8,075 nt of DNA from Candidatus Nomurabacteria bacterium (GTDB taxonomy: Bacteria; Patescibacteriota; Minisyncoccia; Phycocordibacterales; UBA9973), in contig JAIOPY010000002.1 of assembly GCA_021413625.1 (NCBI GenBank), positions 1 through 8,075 on the forward strand, read 5' to 3'. The notes under the pieces are model-generated. The model was not told the origin of the DNA. It saw only the letters and a list, made by a program, of their open reading frames with translations, and did not search any database. The translations under genes and the position numbers were made by a program. Shown one piece after another: positions 1 to 8,075 of the stretch (position 1 is its first letter; every line of letters begins with the position of its first letter).

Positions 1-2
1 GC

Positions 3-2679
<2,677 letters not shown>

Positions 2680-2690
2680 CTTCTAATATT

Positions 2691-2777
2691 GGAGGCGTCG
2701 CATAGCGGTCTAGTGCACCACCTTGGAAAGGTGGCATGGGGTTACTCCCATCGTGAGTTCAAATCTCACCGCCTCCG
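2691..2777 (+). tRNA. tRNA-Ser(GGA)
   Basis: A complete class II cloverleaf can be folded by eye. The acceptor is GGAGGCG (2691-2697) with CGCCTCC (2770-2776) and discriminator G2777. The D arm is GCA/TGC. The anticodon stem is CCACC (2718-2722) with GGTGG (2730-2734), and the loop TTGGAAA has anticodon GGA at 2725-2727. The long variable arm is ATGGG/CCCAT, and the T arm is GTGAG TTCAAAT CTCAC. The GGA anticodon and the long variable arm both indicate serine (UCC/UCU codons). The 3' CCA is not encoded. It lies 11 nt after the ligA stop and may be cotranscribed with ligA; an alternative weak extended -10 (TG at 2669-2670, TAAACT at 2672-2677) lies in the ligA end. Confidence 0.97.
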
Positions 2778-2849
2778 CATTGTTAAAATATCGCTATTTT
2801 TATCTAGTTTTAAGAATGGCAAATAAGGACTTTTGAATTGATATTTCTG

Positions 2850-2886
2850 CATGGTTTGGTTTTTGAATGAAAGGTTCCAAACTATG
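2850..2886. repeat. 10-bp inverted repeat (hairpin or operator-like) upstream of the protease gene
   Basis: CATGGTTTGG (2850-2859) pairs with CCAAACTATG (2877-2886) over ten positions with a single G-T pair, around a 17-nt loop. No T run follows, so it is not a standard intrinsic terminator. It ends 4 nt before a DnaA-box sequence and about 24 nt before the extended -10, so an operator role is possible, as is a role as the 3' end structure of the ligA-tRNA transcript. Confidence 0.45.
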
Positions 2887-2890
2887 TTAA

Positions 2891-2899
2891 TTATCCACA
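2891..2899 (+). promoter_or_regulatory. Exact DnaA-box sequence TTATCCACA
   Basis: The nonamer matches the E. coli consensus DnaA box (TTATNCACA) exactly. It occupies the -35 region of the promoter at 2910-2918. A single copy was found, so it is not an origin. It could be a DnaA-responsive regulatory site or chance. Confidence 0.35.
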
Positions 2900-2909
2900 G
2901 TTTCTATTG

Positions 2910-2918
2910 TGGTCTAAT
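2910..2918 (+). promoter_or_regulatory. Promoter of the protease operon (extended -10), leaderless
   Basis: TG at 2910-2911, one base, then TCTAAT at 2913-2918 is a near-consensus extended -10. No good -35 is seen; TTATCC at 2891-2896 lies 16 nt upstream and overlaps the DnaA box. The ATG at 2927 is 8 nt after the -10, predicting a 5' leader of about 0-2 nt. Confidence 0.55.
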
Positions 2919-2926
2919 ATATTGAC

Positions 2927-4534
2927 ATGATAAAGTTTAAGGGCATAAATATTTTTATGATCTCAAAAAATTATCGTTCTTCTCGTGATGTTCTAAAAAC
3001 CTTCGTAGTAATTTTTGCTGGACCAACAACTTTATTGGGTGTTAGCTTGATACTTTTTTTATTACCGACTCATGTTTTTGCCGCCATGACTGCGACAGAC
3101 CAAATGAACGGAACTGTAGAGATAGACTCTGATGGAAGTTCTCCGTTCATAGTTTGTTACGATGCAACTTACAATATTCCTGATAATAACTTACATTCAT
3201 CAGCACAAGCCAGTGCGAGTGTTCCTTTTTTGATGGCTTCTGGAACAGGTTTCCAAAGCCCAGGCAATTTGATTGTTAATGGTGTCCCGGGTTTTTACAC
3301 TTGTTTTGGTTATTATGGCGTGAATATGCCCCCTTGGCCTGATACGGAATTGGTTTGGGAAAATGCTGACGAATGGGTGGAATTTTATTGGGATGGAAGC
3401 AACGTTGCAAACTCTGTTCCTCTGGCAAGCAATATTACAACTGACACTACTTTATATCAAAGGTTTAAATACTTAGTTTCAGGAAATATTGAAATAACCT
3501 CAGGAGATACCCTTACTATTGAACCGGGTGCAAGAATTAAATTTGACGATACTACTTCAAGTAGTCTTACCGTAAGTGGAACTTTGAACGCTCTAGGTTC
3601 TGAATTGTTGGGTAAAATCAGGTTTAGTTCTAGTGATACAACTCCAGAAGAAGGAGATTGGGGAGGAATTATTGTTGAGTCAGGTGGAGTAGCTAATTTT
3701 GATCATGTTTCAATAAGTCATGCGGGAGGAGGTACTTATGATTCGGGAATTTATAATAATGGTGGAACAGTTTCAGTTGAAAACTCTCACGTTATTTATA
3801 GTGAACATTATGGTATTAAAAATTCTTCGGGAACTACCACAATAGATAACGTAGATGTGGGATTCAATGATTACGGGGTATATAAATCGGGCGGTACCGT
3901 TACAGTTAATAACGGCGTGATACATGACAATACTACGTCTGGTGTTTACAACAGTACAGTTAGCAGCGTTGACGCTGAAGACAATTACTGGGGAGATGCA
4001 ACGGGTCCTTCTGGAAGTGGGCCGGGAAGTGGGGATTCAGTGTCTACCTACGTAGATTATGATCCATGGACTGAAGAAATTCATTATATAACCAATGAAA
4101 TATACCCAGAAGAATGTGAAAATTTCAATGAATGCACATCAGTTTATGACAACCAAATAGAATGGAAAAATGTAAATATCGTTTCTTATACCACAGAACT
4201 ATCTTCTGCACTTTCTACCTGGGATGCTGAAGGTAGTATAGATATGGTAGAGGATAATTCGACTCCAACATTGGAGTTTTACCAACTGTCAGATGGTGAC
4301 TTACCTTGGGCGGGTCAGTGGGTTGCTCAGGAATCCCCAGACCAAGTTCAATTAAACAGCTATTATTTATCTTTAATAACTTCCAATGAAATACAAAATG
4401 CTATTACACATGAAATTGGACACTCATTGGGACTTTTTCACAGCTATTCGGGAAATATAATGTATTTTTTAATAACACCTCAAACATCTCTTGGAACTCA
4501 GGATGAAGAGGATTATAATTACTTATGGCCATAA
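2927..4534 (+). CDS. Secreted beta-helix protein with C-terminal matrixin-like (metzincin) zinc metalloprotease domain
   Basis: A 535-residue protein probably exported and acting outside the cell or at its surface. It begins with a long signal sequence: a basic N-region (to about 24), a hydrophobic core (about 24-46) and a likely signal peptidase I site after A52 (VFA|AM). Residues about 53-170 are an unassigned Cys-containing region. Residues about 180-380 carry Gly/Asn/Ser/Val-rich turns (GTLNALG, GDWGGIIVESGGVANFDHV, repeated GIYN/GIKN/GVYK/GVYN) typical of a right-handed parallel beta-helix, closed by NYWGDATGP and a VDYDPW strand. The C-terminal domain (about 395-535) contains HEIGHSLGLFH at 495-505, matching HExxHxxGxxH with three zinc-binding His and the catalytic Glu, followed by the Met-turn IMY (M512), as in matrixin family M10 and other metzincins. 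No cysteine-switch propeptide is visible. The start is set at 2927 by the promoter; 2957 is the alternative ATG. The stop overlaps the next gene by 10 nt, implying cotranslation. Substrate unknown. Confidence 0.88.
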   Translation: MIKFKGINIFMISKNYRSSRDVLKTFVVIFAGPTTLLGVSLILFLLPTHVFAAMTATDQMNGTVEIDSDGSSPFIVCYDATYNIPDNNLHSSAQASASVPFLMASGTGFQSPGNLIVNGVPGFYTCFGYYGVNMPPWPDTELVWENADEWVEFYWDGSNVANSVPLASNITTDTTLYQRFKYLVSGNIEITSGDTLTIEPGARIKFDDTTSSSLTVSGTLNALGSELLGKIRFSSSDTTPEEGDWGGIIVESGGVANFDHVSISHAGGGTYDSGIYNNGGTVSVENSHVIYSEHYGIKNSSGTTTIDNVDVGFNDYGVYKSGGTVTVNNGVIHDNTTSGVYNSTVSSVDAEDNYWGDATGPSGSGPGSGDSVSTYVDYDPWTEEIHYITNEIYPEECENFNECTSVYDNQIEWKNVNIVSYTTELSSALSTWDAEGSIDMVEDNSTPTLEFYQLSDGDLPWAGQWVAQESPDQVQLNSYYLSLITSNEIQNAITHEIGHSLGLFHSYSGNIMYFLITPQTSLGTQDEEDYNYLWP

Positions 4535-5904
4535 AAATGAGCAGTAAAAAAAATAAATATATATTTCTAGGTACGTTAATTTTTTTGGTAATACTGGGTT
4601 TGCATGCAAATTTAATAAAACTTCCAATAACTAAGTCATACCTTTTACCCACTATTGACTGGGCCCCAGAAGCAAAAAGTCCATATGGGTTTTCTGCGAG
4701 ATTTAGAGCTAAAGTAATAAAGAAAGTTGGGAATGAACACCCACGACATCTTTTGTCGGGAGTAGAGGGAATACCGCAGACTCAATATGAAGTTGAATTG
4801 ATTCAAAATTATAATACATCAAAATTACCTCAAAAAATGATAGTGAATCAAATCGGGTTAGGTTATAAGAACGGCATACTTTATTCAGCACAAGGTAGCT
4901 CATTATTACAGCCAGGAGAAGTTTATGATTTCCATGCCGGGTATCGTGTGTTAGAAAAATGGTTTGAATTCAACCCTAACGATATTAAATTAATAGGAGA
5001 AAGCACAAGGAGTATTGAACCAATATACGTAGCAGATTTTTCTAATGACGAAGTTTTGGTAGGTGCCTCACACAACATATTTGTAGGTAAAATAGTAGGC
5101 CAAGCAGGAAGTAAAGAACGTGGTATTGGTCCTGAAACCCAACTTCAGGTGGAGGTGATAGAAAATATAAAAGGAAAATTGGAAGGGCAGGTCACTGTTA
5201 GCCAACAAGGAGGGTACAAAGATGGGATATTGTATGTCGTAGGAGAAGGCAGGGATGCTCTGAAAAAAGATGGAGAAAATTCTTTTCTTCTTAAAGAGGG
5301 ATCTACGTATCTTCTTGCAACAAGATATAATGAAAAAGAAAATTGGCATACGCTAAACTCTTTTCCCTCAGCTTCTAAATTAATTACGTCAAAAAATATA
5401 AGCGGAAAAGAGTTGAGGAATATAGCTAGGAGTGATCCAAGAGTAAACCAGCTTAAACAAGCATATCCTTACGAGGTTCTTCTTGAAGCTGATATAAAAA
5501 GTGGTAAAACCCTTAATAGTTATAAATCACTGGTAGAAAGCATGAAAGCAAGGCACGTAGCGGAGAATCAGGCAGTAGAGCTGATTGGAGTAGACGTTAG
5601 CATAAAGGCAAGTTTGGAGTCACTACAAGCAAATAGTGAAATTATGGGTAGCTCCTCAACTAGTAAATGTGATTTAGCTTCGAATTCTATAAAAGAAATA
5701 ACAGAAATATCAAAAGGGTTTTCGTCTTGTATGTCTGGAGGTGAATTTTGGGCTGTAGCTATTCAGTTAAAAGAAAATCCTACCATGGAAGTTTGGTGTG
5801 TAGACAGTTCAGGTCAATCAAAGAAAGAAACACTCGATGGCACTCCTAGCCAAAAAGAAATCGATGCACTAGTCACAGATGGAAAAATAGCTAAGTGCGA
5901 CTAG
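4525..5904 (+). CDS. Membrane-anchored protein with two tandem NTR/TIMP-like domains and a pilin-like C-terminus
   Basis: A 459-residue protein whose start overlaps the protease stop by 10 nt; AAGAGGA (4506-4512) could serve as its ribosome site, and 4537 is the alternative ATG. Residues 11-30 form one hydrophobic segment without an obvious cleavage site, so it is probably anchored facing outward. Two similar blocks follow, about 57-157 and 183-287. Each has a beta strand ending in K(V/I)(I/V), then TQ(Y/L)xVE(L/V)I(Q/E)N, a Val-rich strand, a G(Y)K(N/D)GILY motif, a (E/P)G(E/S)xY strand, an aromatic-rich NW/KW segment and a closing KLI. The pattern (exposed strand, VEVxxxxKG, VTV, EGxxYLL) resembles beta-barrel domains of the NTR/TIMP kind seen in bacterial surface proteins. 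The CxC of animal TIMPs is absent. A charged linker (290-380) leads to a tail with C402, FWAVAIQL and WCVDSSG (C425), similar to the C-terminal part of CPR type IV pilins. The family assignment is by eye; an inhibitor or chaperone of the upstream protease is inference. Confidence 0.75.
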   Translation: MAIKMSSKKNKYIFLGTLIFLVILGLHANLIKLPITKSYLLPTIDWAPEAKSPYGFSARFRAKVIKKVGNEHPRHLLSGVEGIPQTQYEVELIQNYNTSKLPQKMIVNQIGLGYKNGILYSAQGSSLLQPGEVYDFHAGYRVLEKWFEFNPNDIKLIGESTRSIEPIYVADFSNDEVLVGASHNIFVGKIVGQAGSKERGIGPETQLQVEVIENIKGKLEGQVTVSQQGGYKDGILYVVGEGRDALKKDGENSFLLKEGSTYLLATRYNEKENWHTLNSFPSASKLITSKNISGKELRNIARSDPRVNQLKQAYPYEVLLEADIKSGKTLNSYKSLVESMKARHVAENQAVELIGVDVSIKASLESLQANSEIMGSSSTSKCDLASNSIKEITEISKGFSSCMSGGEFWAVAIQLKENPTMEVWCVDSSGQSKKETLDGTPSQKEIDALVTDGKIAKCD

Positions 5905-5969
5905 TCTAAAGCAGTGTCCTTTTGTTTATATCTAACAACAAACTGGTTCCAACTTCGTACCACACTCTC

Positions 5970-5988
5970 CGCAATTTTATGGTATAAT
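5970..5988 (+). promoter_or_regulatory. Promoter of the DUF1761 operon (extended -10)
   Basis: TG at 5980-5981, one base, then a perfect TATAAT at 5983-5988. Immediately upstream is CGCAATTTT (5970-5978), identical in sequence and spacing to the ligA promoter. No -35 is recognisable. Transcription should start near 5995, leaving a leader of about 26 nt before the ATG at 6021. The rest of the 116-nt spacer after 5904 shows no clear terminator. Confidence 0.75.
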
Positions 5989-6020
5989 TAAGCTATTATA
6001 AGAATTTAATTTTTTATATT

Positions 6021-6428
6021 ATGCAAATTACAGTAAATTTATGGGCGGTATTAGTGGCAGCTATAGTTCATATGGCTGTGGGTTTCTTTTGGTATGGTCC
6101 GTTATTCGGCAAAACATGGAAGCATCTAATGGGCTTTACTAATGAATCTATGAAGCACATGAAGCTTACCCCGCATCAGTCTATTGCTATGGGTTTTGTT
6201 ACAGCGTTTATAATGGCTTATGTTCTTGGTTACTTAGGATTACTTTTAGGGGTTTTTGGTGTAGCAGGCGCTTGGAAACTAGCTTTTTGGATGTGGCTGG
6301 GATTCTTGGTTACTAACACAGCTAGTAGTTATATTTGGGAAGGGAAGCCTTTTAAGTTATTTCTTTTAAATGCAAGCGCGCAACTAGTTTCTTTATTCTT
6401 AATGGCTCTTGTTTTGGTGACGTGGTAA
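6021..6428 (+). CDS. DUF1761 family integral membrane protein
   Basis: A 135-residue protein, the normal size for DUF1761 (Pfam PF08570). The N-terminus has the family hallmark: a helix with an AAIVHMAVGFFWYGPLFGKTW-like run (residues 13-33), in which the FFWYGPLFG core is diagnostic. Four membrane helices can be seen, about 6-26, 54-78, 85-105 and 112-133, with a charged loop carrying NESMKHMKLTPHQ between the first two. It is an inner-membrane protein of unknown function. It is the first gene after the promoter at 5970-5988 and is followed at 6 nt by another small membrane protein. No strong Shine-Dalgarno is present; AAG at about 6000 is at most a weak one. Confidence 0.9.
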   Translation: MQITVNLWAVLVAAIVHMAVGFFWYGPLFGKTWKHLMGFTNESMKHMKLTPHQSIAMGFVTAFIMAYVLGYLGLLLGVFGVAGAWKLAFWMWLGFLVTNTASSYIWEGKPFKLFLLNASAQLVSLFLMALVLVTW

Positions 6429-6434
6429 TACATT

Positions 6435-6764
6435 ATGTATAAAAGTATTTATTTCCTGCTTTTGTTGAATTTAATTGTTTTTATCTCAACATTATTTTTT
6501 TCAACACAACCGTTACTTTTATTTATAGTTTATTTTATTGCGAGCGTTATTCTTTTACTCATTAAAAGAAACGACTTTATGTTGTTTTCTATTGCGGTTA
6601 TTTTTTCAGTAGTATTTGAATCAATAGCAGTGTCTTATGGTGTTTGGAGTTATCCTGCAGTTAGTAATTTGCTTCAAGTCCCTGCTTGGATATTTTTGAT
6701 GTGGGGAGTGGCTGCGGTTTCTGCTTATCGGCTAGGTTTACATTTAGCGCATAAAAGGTTATGA
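6435..6764 (+). CDS. Small four-helix membrane protein, unknown function
   Basis: A 109-residue, very hydrophobic protein with four predicted membrane helices (about 6-23, 27-43, 48-68, 82-99) and a basic C-terminus (HLAHKRL), suggesting the tail is cytoplasmic. The conserved-looking part is a Glu in helix 3 followed by VSYGVWSYP and VPAWIFLMWG. This order (acidic residue, G-x-W-x-Y, P-x-W-x-x-x-x-W-G) recalls small membrane families such as DUF2878 and carotenoid-synthesis-related membrane proteins, but I cannot assign one. It starts 6 nt after the DUF1761 stop and its TGA overlaps the ATG of the monooxygenase gene (ATGA), so it is part of the same operon. Confidence 0.8.
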   Translation: MYKSIYFLLLLNLIVFISTLFFSTQPLLLFIVYFIASVILLLIKRNDFMLFSIAVIFSVVFESIAVSYGVWSYPAVSNLLQVPAWIFLMWGVAAVSAYRLGLHLAHKRL

Positions 6765-7824
6765 AAATTCTTATCATTGGTGGCGGTATAGGAGGTTTAG
6801 CAACCGCAGGGTTTCTAGAAAAAAAAGGTTTTGAGGTTCACTTGGTTGAACGCGCTCCCGAATTTAAACATATTGGTTTTAGTATGACCCTATTTCCAAA
6901 TGGGCGGAGGTTGCTACGAGAGCTGGGTATAGATGATGGAGTGGGTAAAGCTGGTTATGAGCTTCCTTGGTTTGAGCTTGCAGATGCTAAAGGGCATATG
7001 GTCTTTTAGTTGAGAATTTGAAAAATACTAAACTCTATTTAGGGACTACAGTAAAAGAATTAAAAAATGAGCTGGAAAAAGTTCATGTTGTTTTAAGTGA
7101 TGGCTCCAAAGAAACTTTTGACCTAGTTGTTGCTTCGGATGGTATCCATTCTGAAATTAGAGAAGAATTTTTTGGACATAAACAGGTTTCTTTTTATGAT
7201 TGGTCTCTTAGGTTTTTTTGGGTGCCGGCTCACATTCCAGTGCCTAAAGGAGCATTATGTTTATCCAAGGAGGGTTGTAATTTTGCTCTTTATCCTACTT
7301 TTGGTAAATGTTGTGTAGGTATATATGAATACAATCCTAAACACATAAGTCATCCACCTTTAGCCGTTGATGGCTTTTTACCGTATCTTAAACGTCATGG
7401 TTGGACGGCAGAGCACCTAAAAGACTTGGCCAAGGAAGCTAAAGAAGGACACCAGTATTATGACCATCTTCGTCATGTGGCTGTTGATAAATGGTATAAA
7501 AAAAGATTAGTGCTGTTAGGGGACGCTAGGCATGGACTTTCTCCCATTACTGGCATGGGAGCTTCTATGGCGCTTGAGGATGGTTTTGTGCTTGCGGATG
7601 AATTAGCCAAAGTAACTCCAGACAATATTAATATGGCGCTAGAACAATACTCTAAACGTCGTGATTTTAGAATCAAAAATGTAGTATCTTTAAGTAAGTT
7701 TGTTGAAAAATTTTATTTTATAAAGTCTCCATTAGGCAGGTTGATGCGTGATTTCGTGGCAAATTTATTACCAGAGAAATTCTTGCTGAATAAATTGAGA
7801 AAAGTTCTGGAAGAAAAAATTTAA
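6761..7824 (+). pseudogene. FAD-dependent monooxygenase (UbiH/salicylate-hydroxylase type), broken by an internal deletion and frameshift
   Basis: Together the two pieces make a class A flavin monooxygenase, which would use FAD and NAD(P)H to hydroxylate a small, often aromatic or isoprenoid, substrate. The first piece (6761-7009, 82 residues) has the Rossmann GGGIGG at residues 7-12, an acidic strand end HLVER, and the FPNGRRLLRELGI region, then stops at TAG. The second piece is in another frame from about 7003 (LLVENLKNTKLYLGTTV) and holds the DG motif SDGIHSEIR and the GD motif GDARHGLSPITGMGASMALEDG, ending at 7824. Between DAKGHMV and LLVENL the family normally has some 20-25 more residues, including the Arg-x-x-Leu of the HRADL-type motif, so roughly 60-80 nt (a number one more than a multiple of three) seem to be missing. 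A start AAAAGG (6753-6758) is well placed. The second piece could begin at TTG 7018 but would lack the dinucleotide fold. Both halves are otherwise well kept, so the break is recent or an assembly error. Confidence 0.82.
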
Positions 7825-8075
7825 TGAAAAAAGTTATTGTTTTAAATAAAAAAGAAGGAGAGACTCCACTCCAAGCTCTAGATAAGTTTCGTGTAAAAAA
7901 TAAGGAGTATAAATATATAAAAATGACCTATGCTGGACGCCTAGACCCAATGGCTAGCGGGCTGTTGTTGGCGCTTGCTGGCGAAGAAACAAAAAATAAA
8001 GAAAAGTATTTAAAACTTAAAAAAGAATATGACTTTGAAGTTTTATTTGGTTTTGCCACCGACACATATGATATT
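7824..8075 (+). CDS. truB: tRNA pseudouridine(55) synthase TruB, N-terminal part (cut by window end)
   Basis: TruB makes pseudouridine 55 in the T loop of tRNAs. The ATG shares its A with the TAA of the preceding gene, and GGAAG (7809-7813) is a suitable ribosome site. The 84 visible residues run to the window edge without a stop. Family landmarks in order are a short N-terminal strand with NKKEGETPLQAL (usually KPxGxTS), YAGRLDPMASGLLL with the catalytic Asp at D41, a GEETK motif (53-57), then KKEYDFEVLFGFATDTYD (66-83), the conserved K-x-Y...G-x-x-TDT-x-D. The active-site stretch departs from the usual GHxGTLDP: the His five residues before the Asp (H43 in E. coli) is Tyr, and GT/GA before LD is GR, giving an R-L-D signature reminiscent of RluA-type synthases. 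Assignment to TruB is still firm from the surrounding motifs. Confidence 0.92.
   Translation, partial: MKKVIVLNKKEGETPLQALDKFRVKNKEYKYIKMTYAGRLDPMASGLLLALAGEETKNKEKYLKLKKEYDFEVLFGFATDTYDI

Noticed and set aside
2784..2802. AAAATA-TCGC-TATTTT hairpin after the tRNA as a terminator
   Set aside because: Six A-T pairs only and a very short T run; too weak to call.
3104..3150. 9-bp inverted repeat ATGAACGGA / TCCGTTCAT inside the protease gene
   Set aside because: About one such match is expected by chance in a window this size, and no protein insertion can be shown there.
5905..5969. Intrinsic terminator after the partner-protein gene
   Set aside because: Only a weak TTTGTT/AACAAA pairing is present, with no following T run.
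6435..6764. Recoded TGA (Gly) as in Gracilibacteria/SR1
   Set aside because: TGA ends this gene in a normal ATGA overlap, reading through meets a TAG within about ten codons, and no supported gene has an internal TGA.
7018..7824. Second half of the monooxygenase as an independent gene from TTG 7018
   Set aside because: It lacks the dinucleotide-binding fold, and sequence homologous to the family continues upstream of 7018 in the same frame (LLVENL), pointing to a broken single gene.

Overview
The window looks like a piece of an AT-rich genome from the Candidate Phyla Radiation (Patescibacteria, most likely Parcubacteria-like). This assignment is inference. It rests on a low-complexity QSSYY-repeat exported protein, a pilin-like tail ending in a WCVDSSG motif, small membrane proteins, an unusual TruB signature, sparse Shine-Dalgarno sequences and extended -10 promoters placed directly on start codons. 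Every gene I can support is on the + strand, and standard stops (TAA, TAG, TGA) are used.

Layout. (1) Bases 3-458 are the 3' end of an exported-looking protein with nine tandem six-residue [AG]QSSYY units and a cysteine-rich tail. (2) Bases 499-2679 are ligA (NAD+-dependent DNA ligase), driven by an extended -10 promoter that predicts a leaderless mRNA. The ligase is longer than usual, and its extra segments coincide with palindromic DNA: two perfect inverted-repeat elements of exactly 72 nt each (17-bp and 14-bp arms), plus a shorter palindromic stretch in the BRCT domain. (3) A class II tRNA-Ser(GGA) follows 11 nt after ligA. (4) A 149-nt spacer holds a 10-bp hairpin, an exact DnaA-box sequence and another promoter that sits on its start codon. 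(5) A two-gene unit comes next: a secreted beta-helix protein ending in a metzincin zinc-protease domain (HEIGHSLGLFH plus a Met-turn), overlapping a membrane-anchored protein with two tandem beta-barrel-like domains that resemble NTR/TIMP-type folds and a pilin-like C-terminus. (6) After a third promoter lies a tight four-gene run: a DUF1761 membrane protein, a small four-helix membrane protein, an FAD-dependent monooxygenase broken by an apparent internal deletion and frameshift, and the 5' part of truB, which is cut by the window edge.

The most interesting items are the in-frame palindromic inserts inside ligA, reminiscent of Rickettsia palindromic elements, and the matrixin-like protease coupled to a TIMP-like tandem-domain protein, a possible bacterial protease/partner or protease/inhibitor pair. 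The promoters of ligA and of the DUF1761 operon share an identical nonamer at identical spacing.
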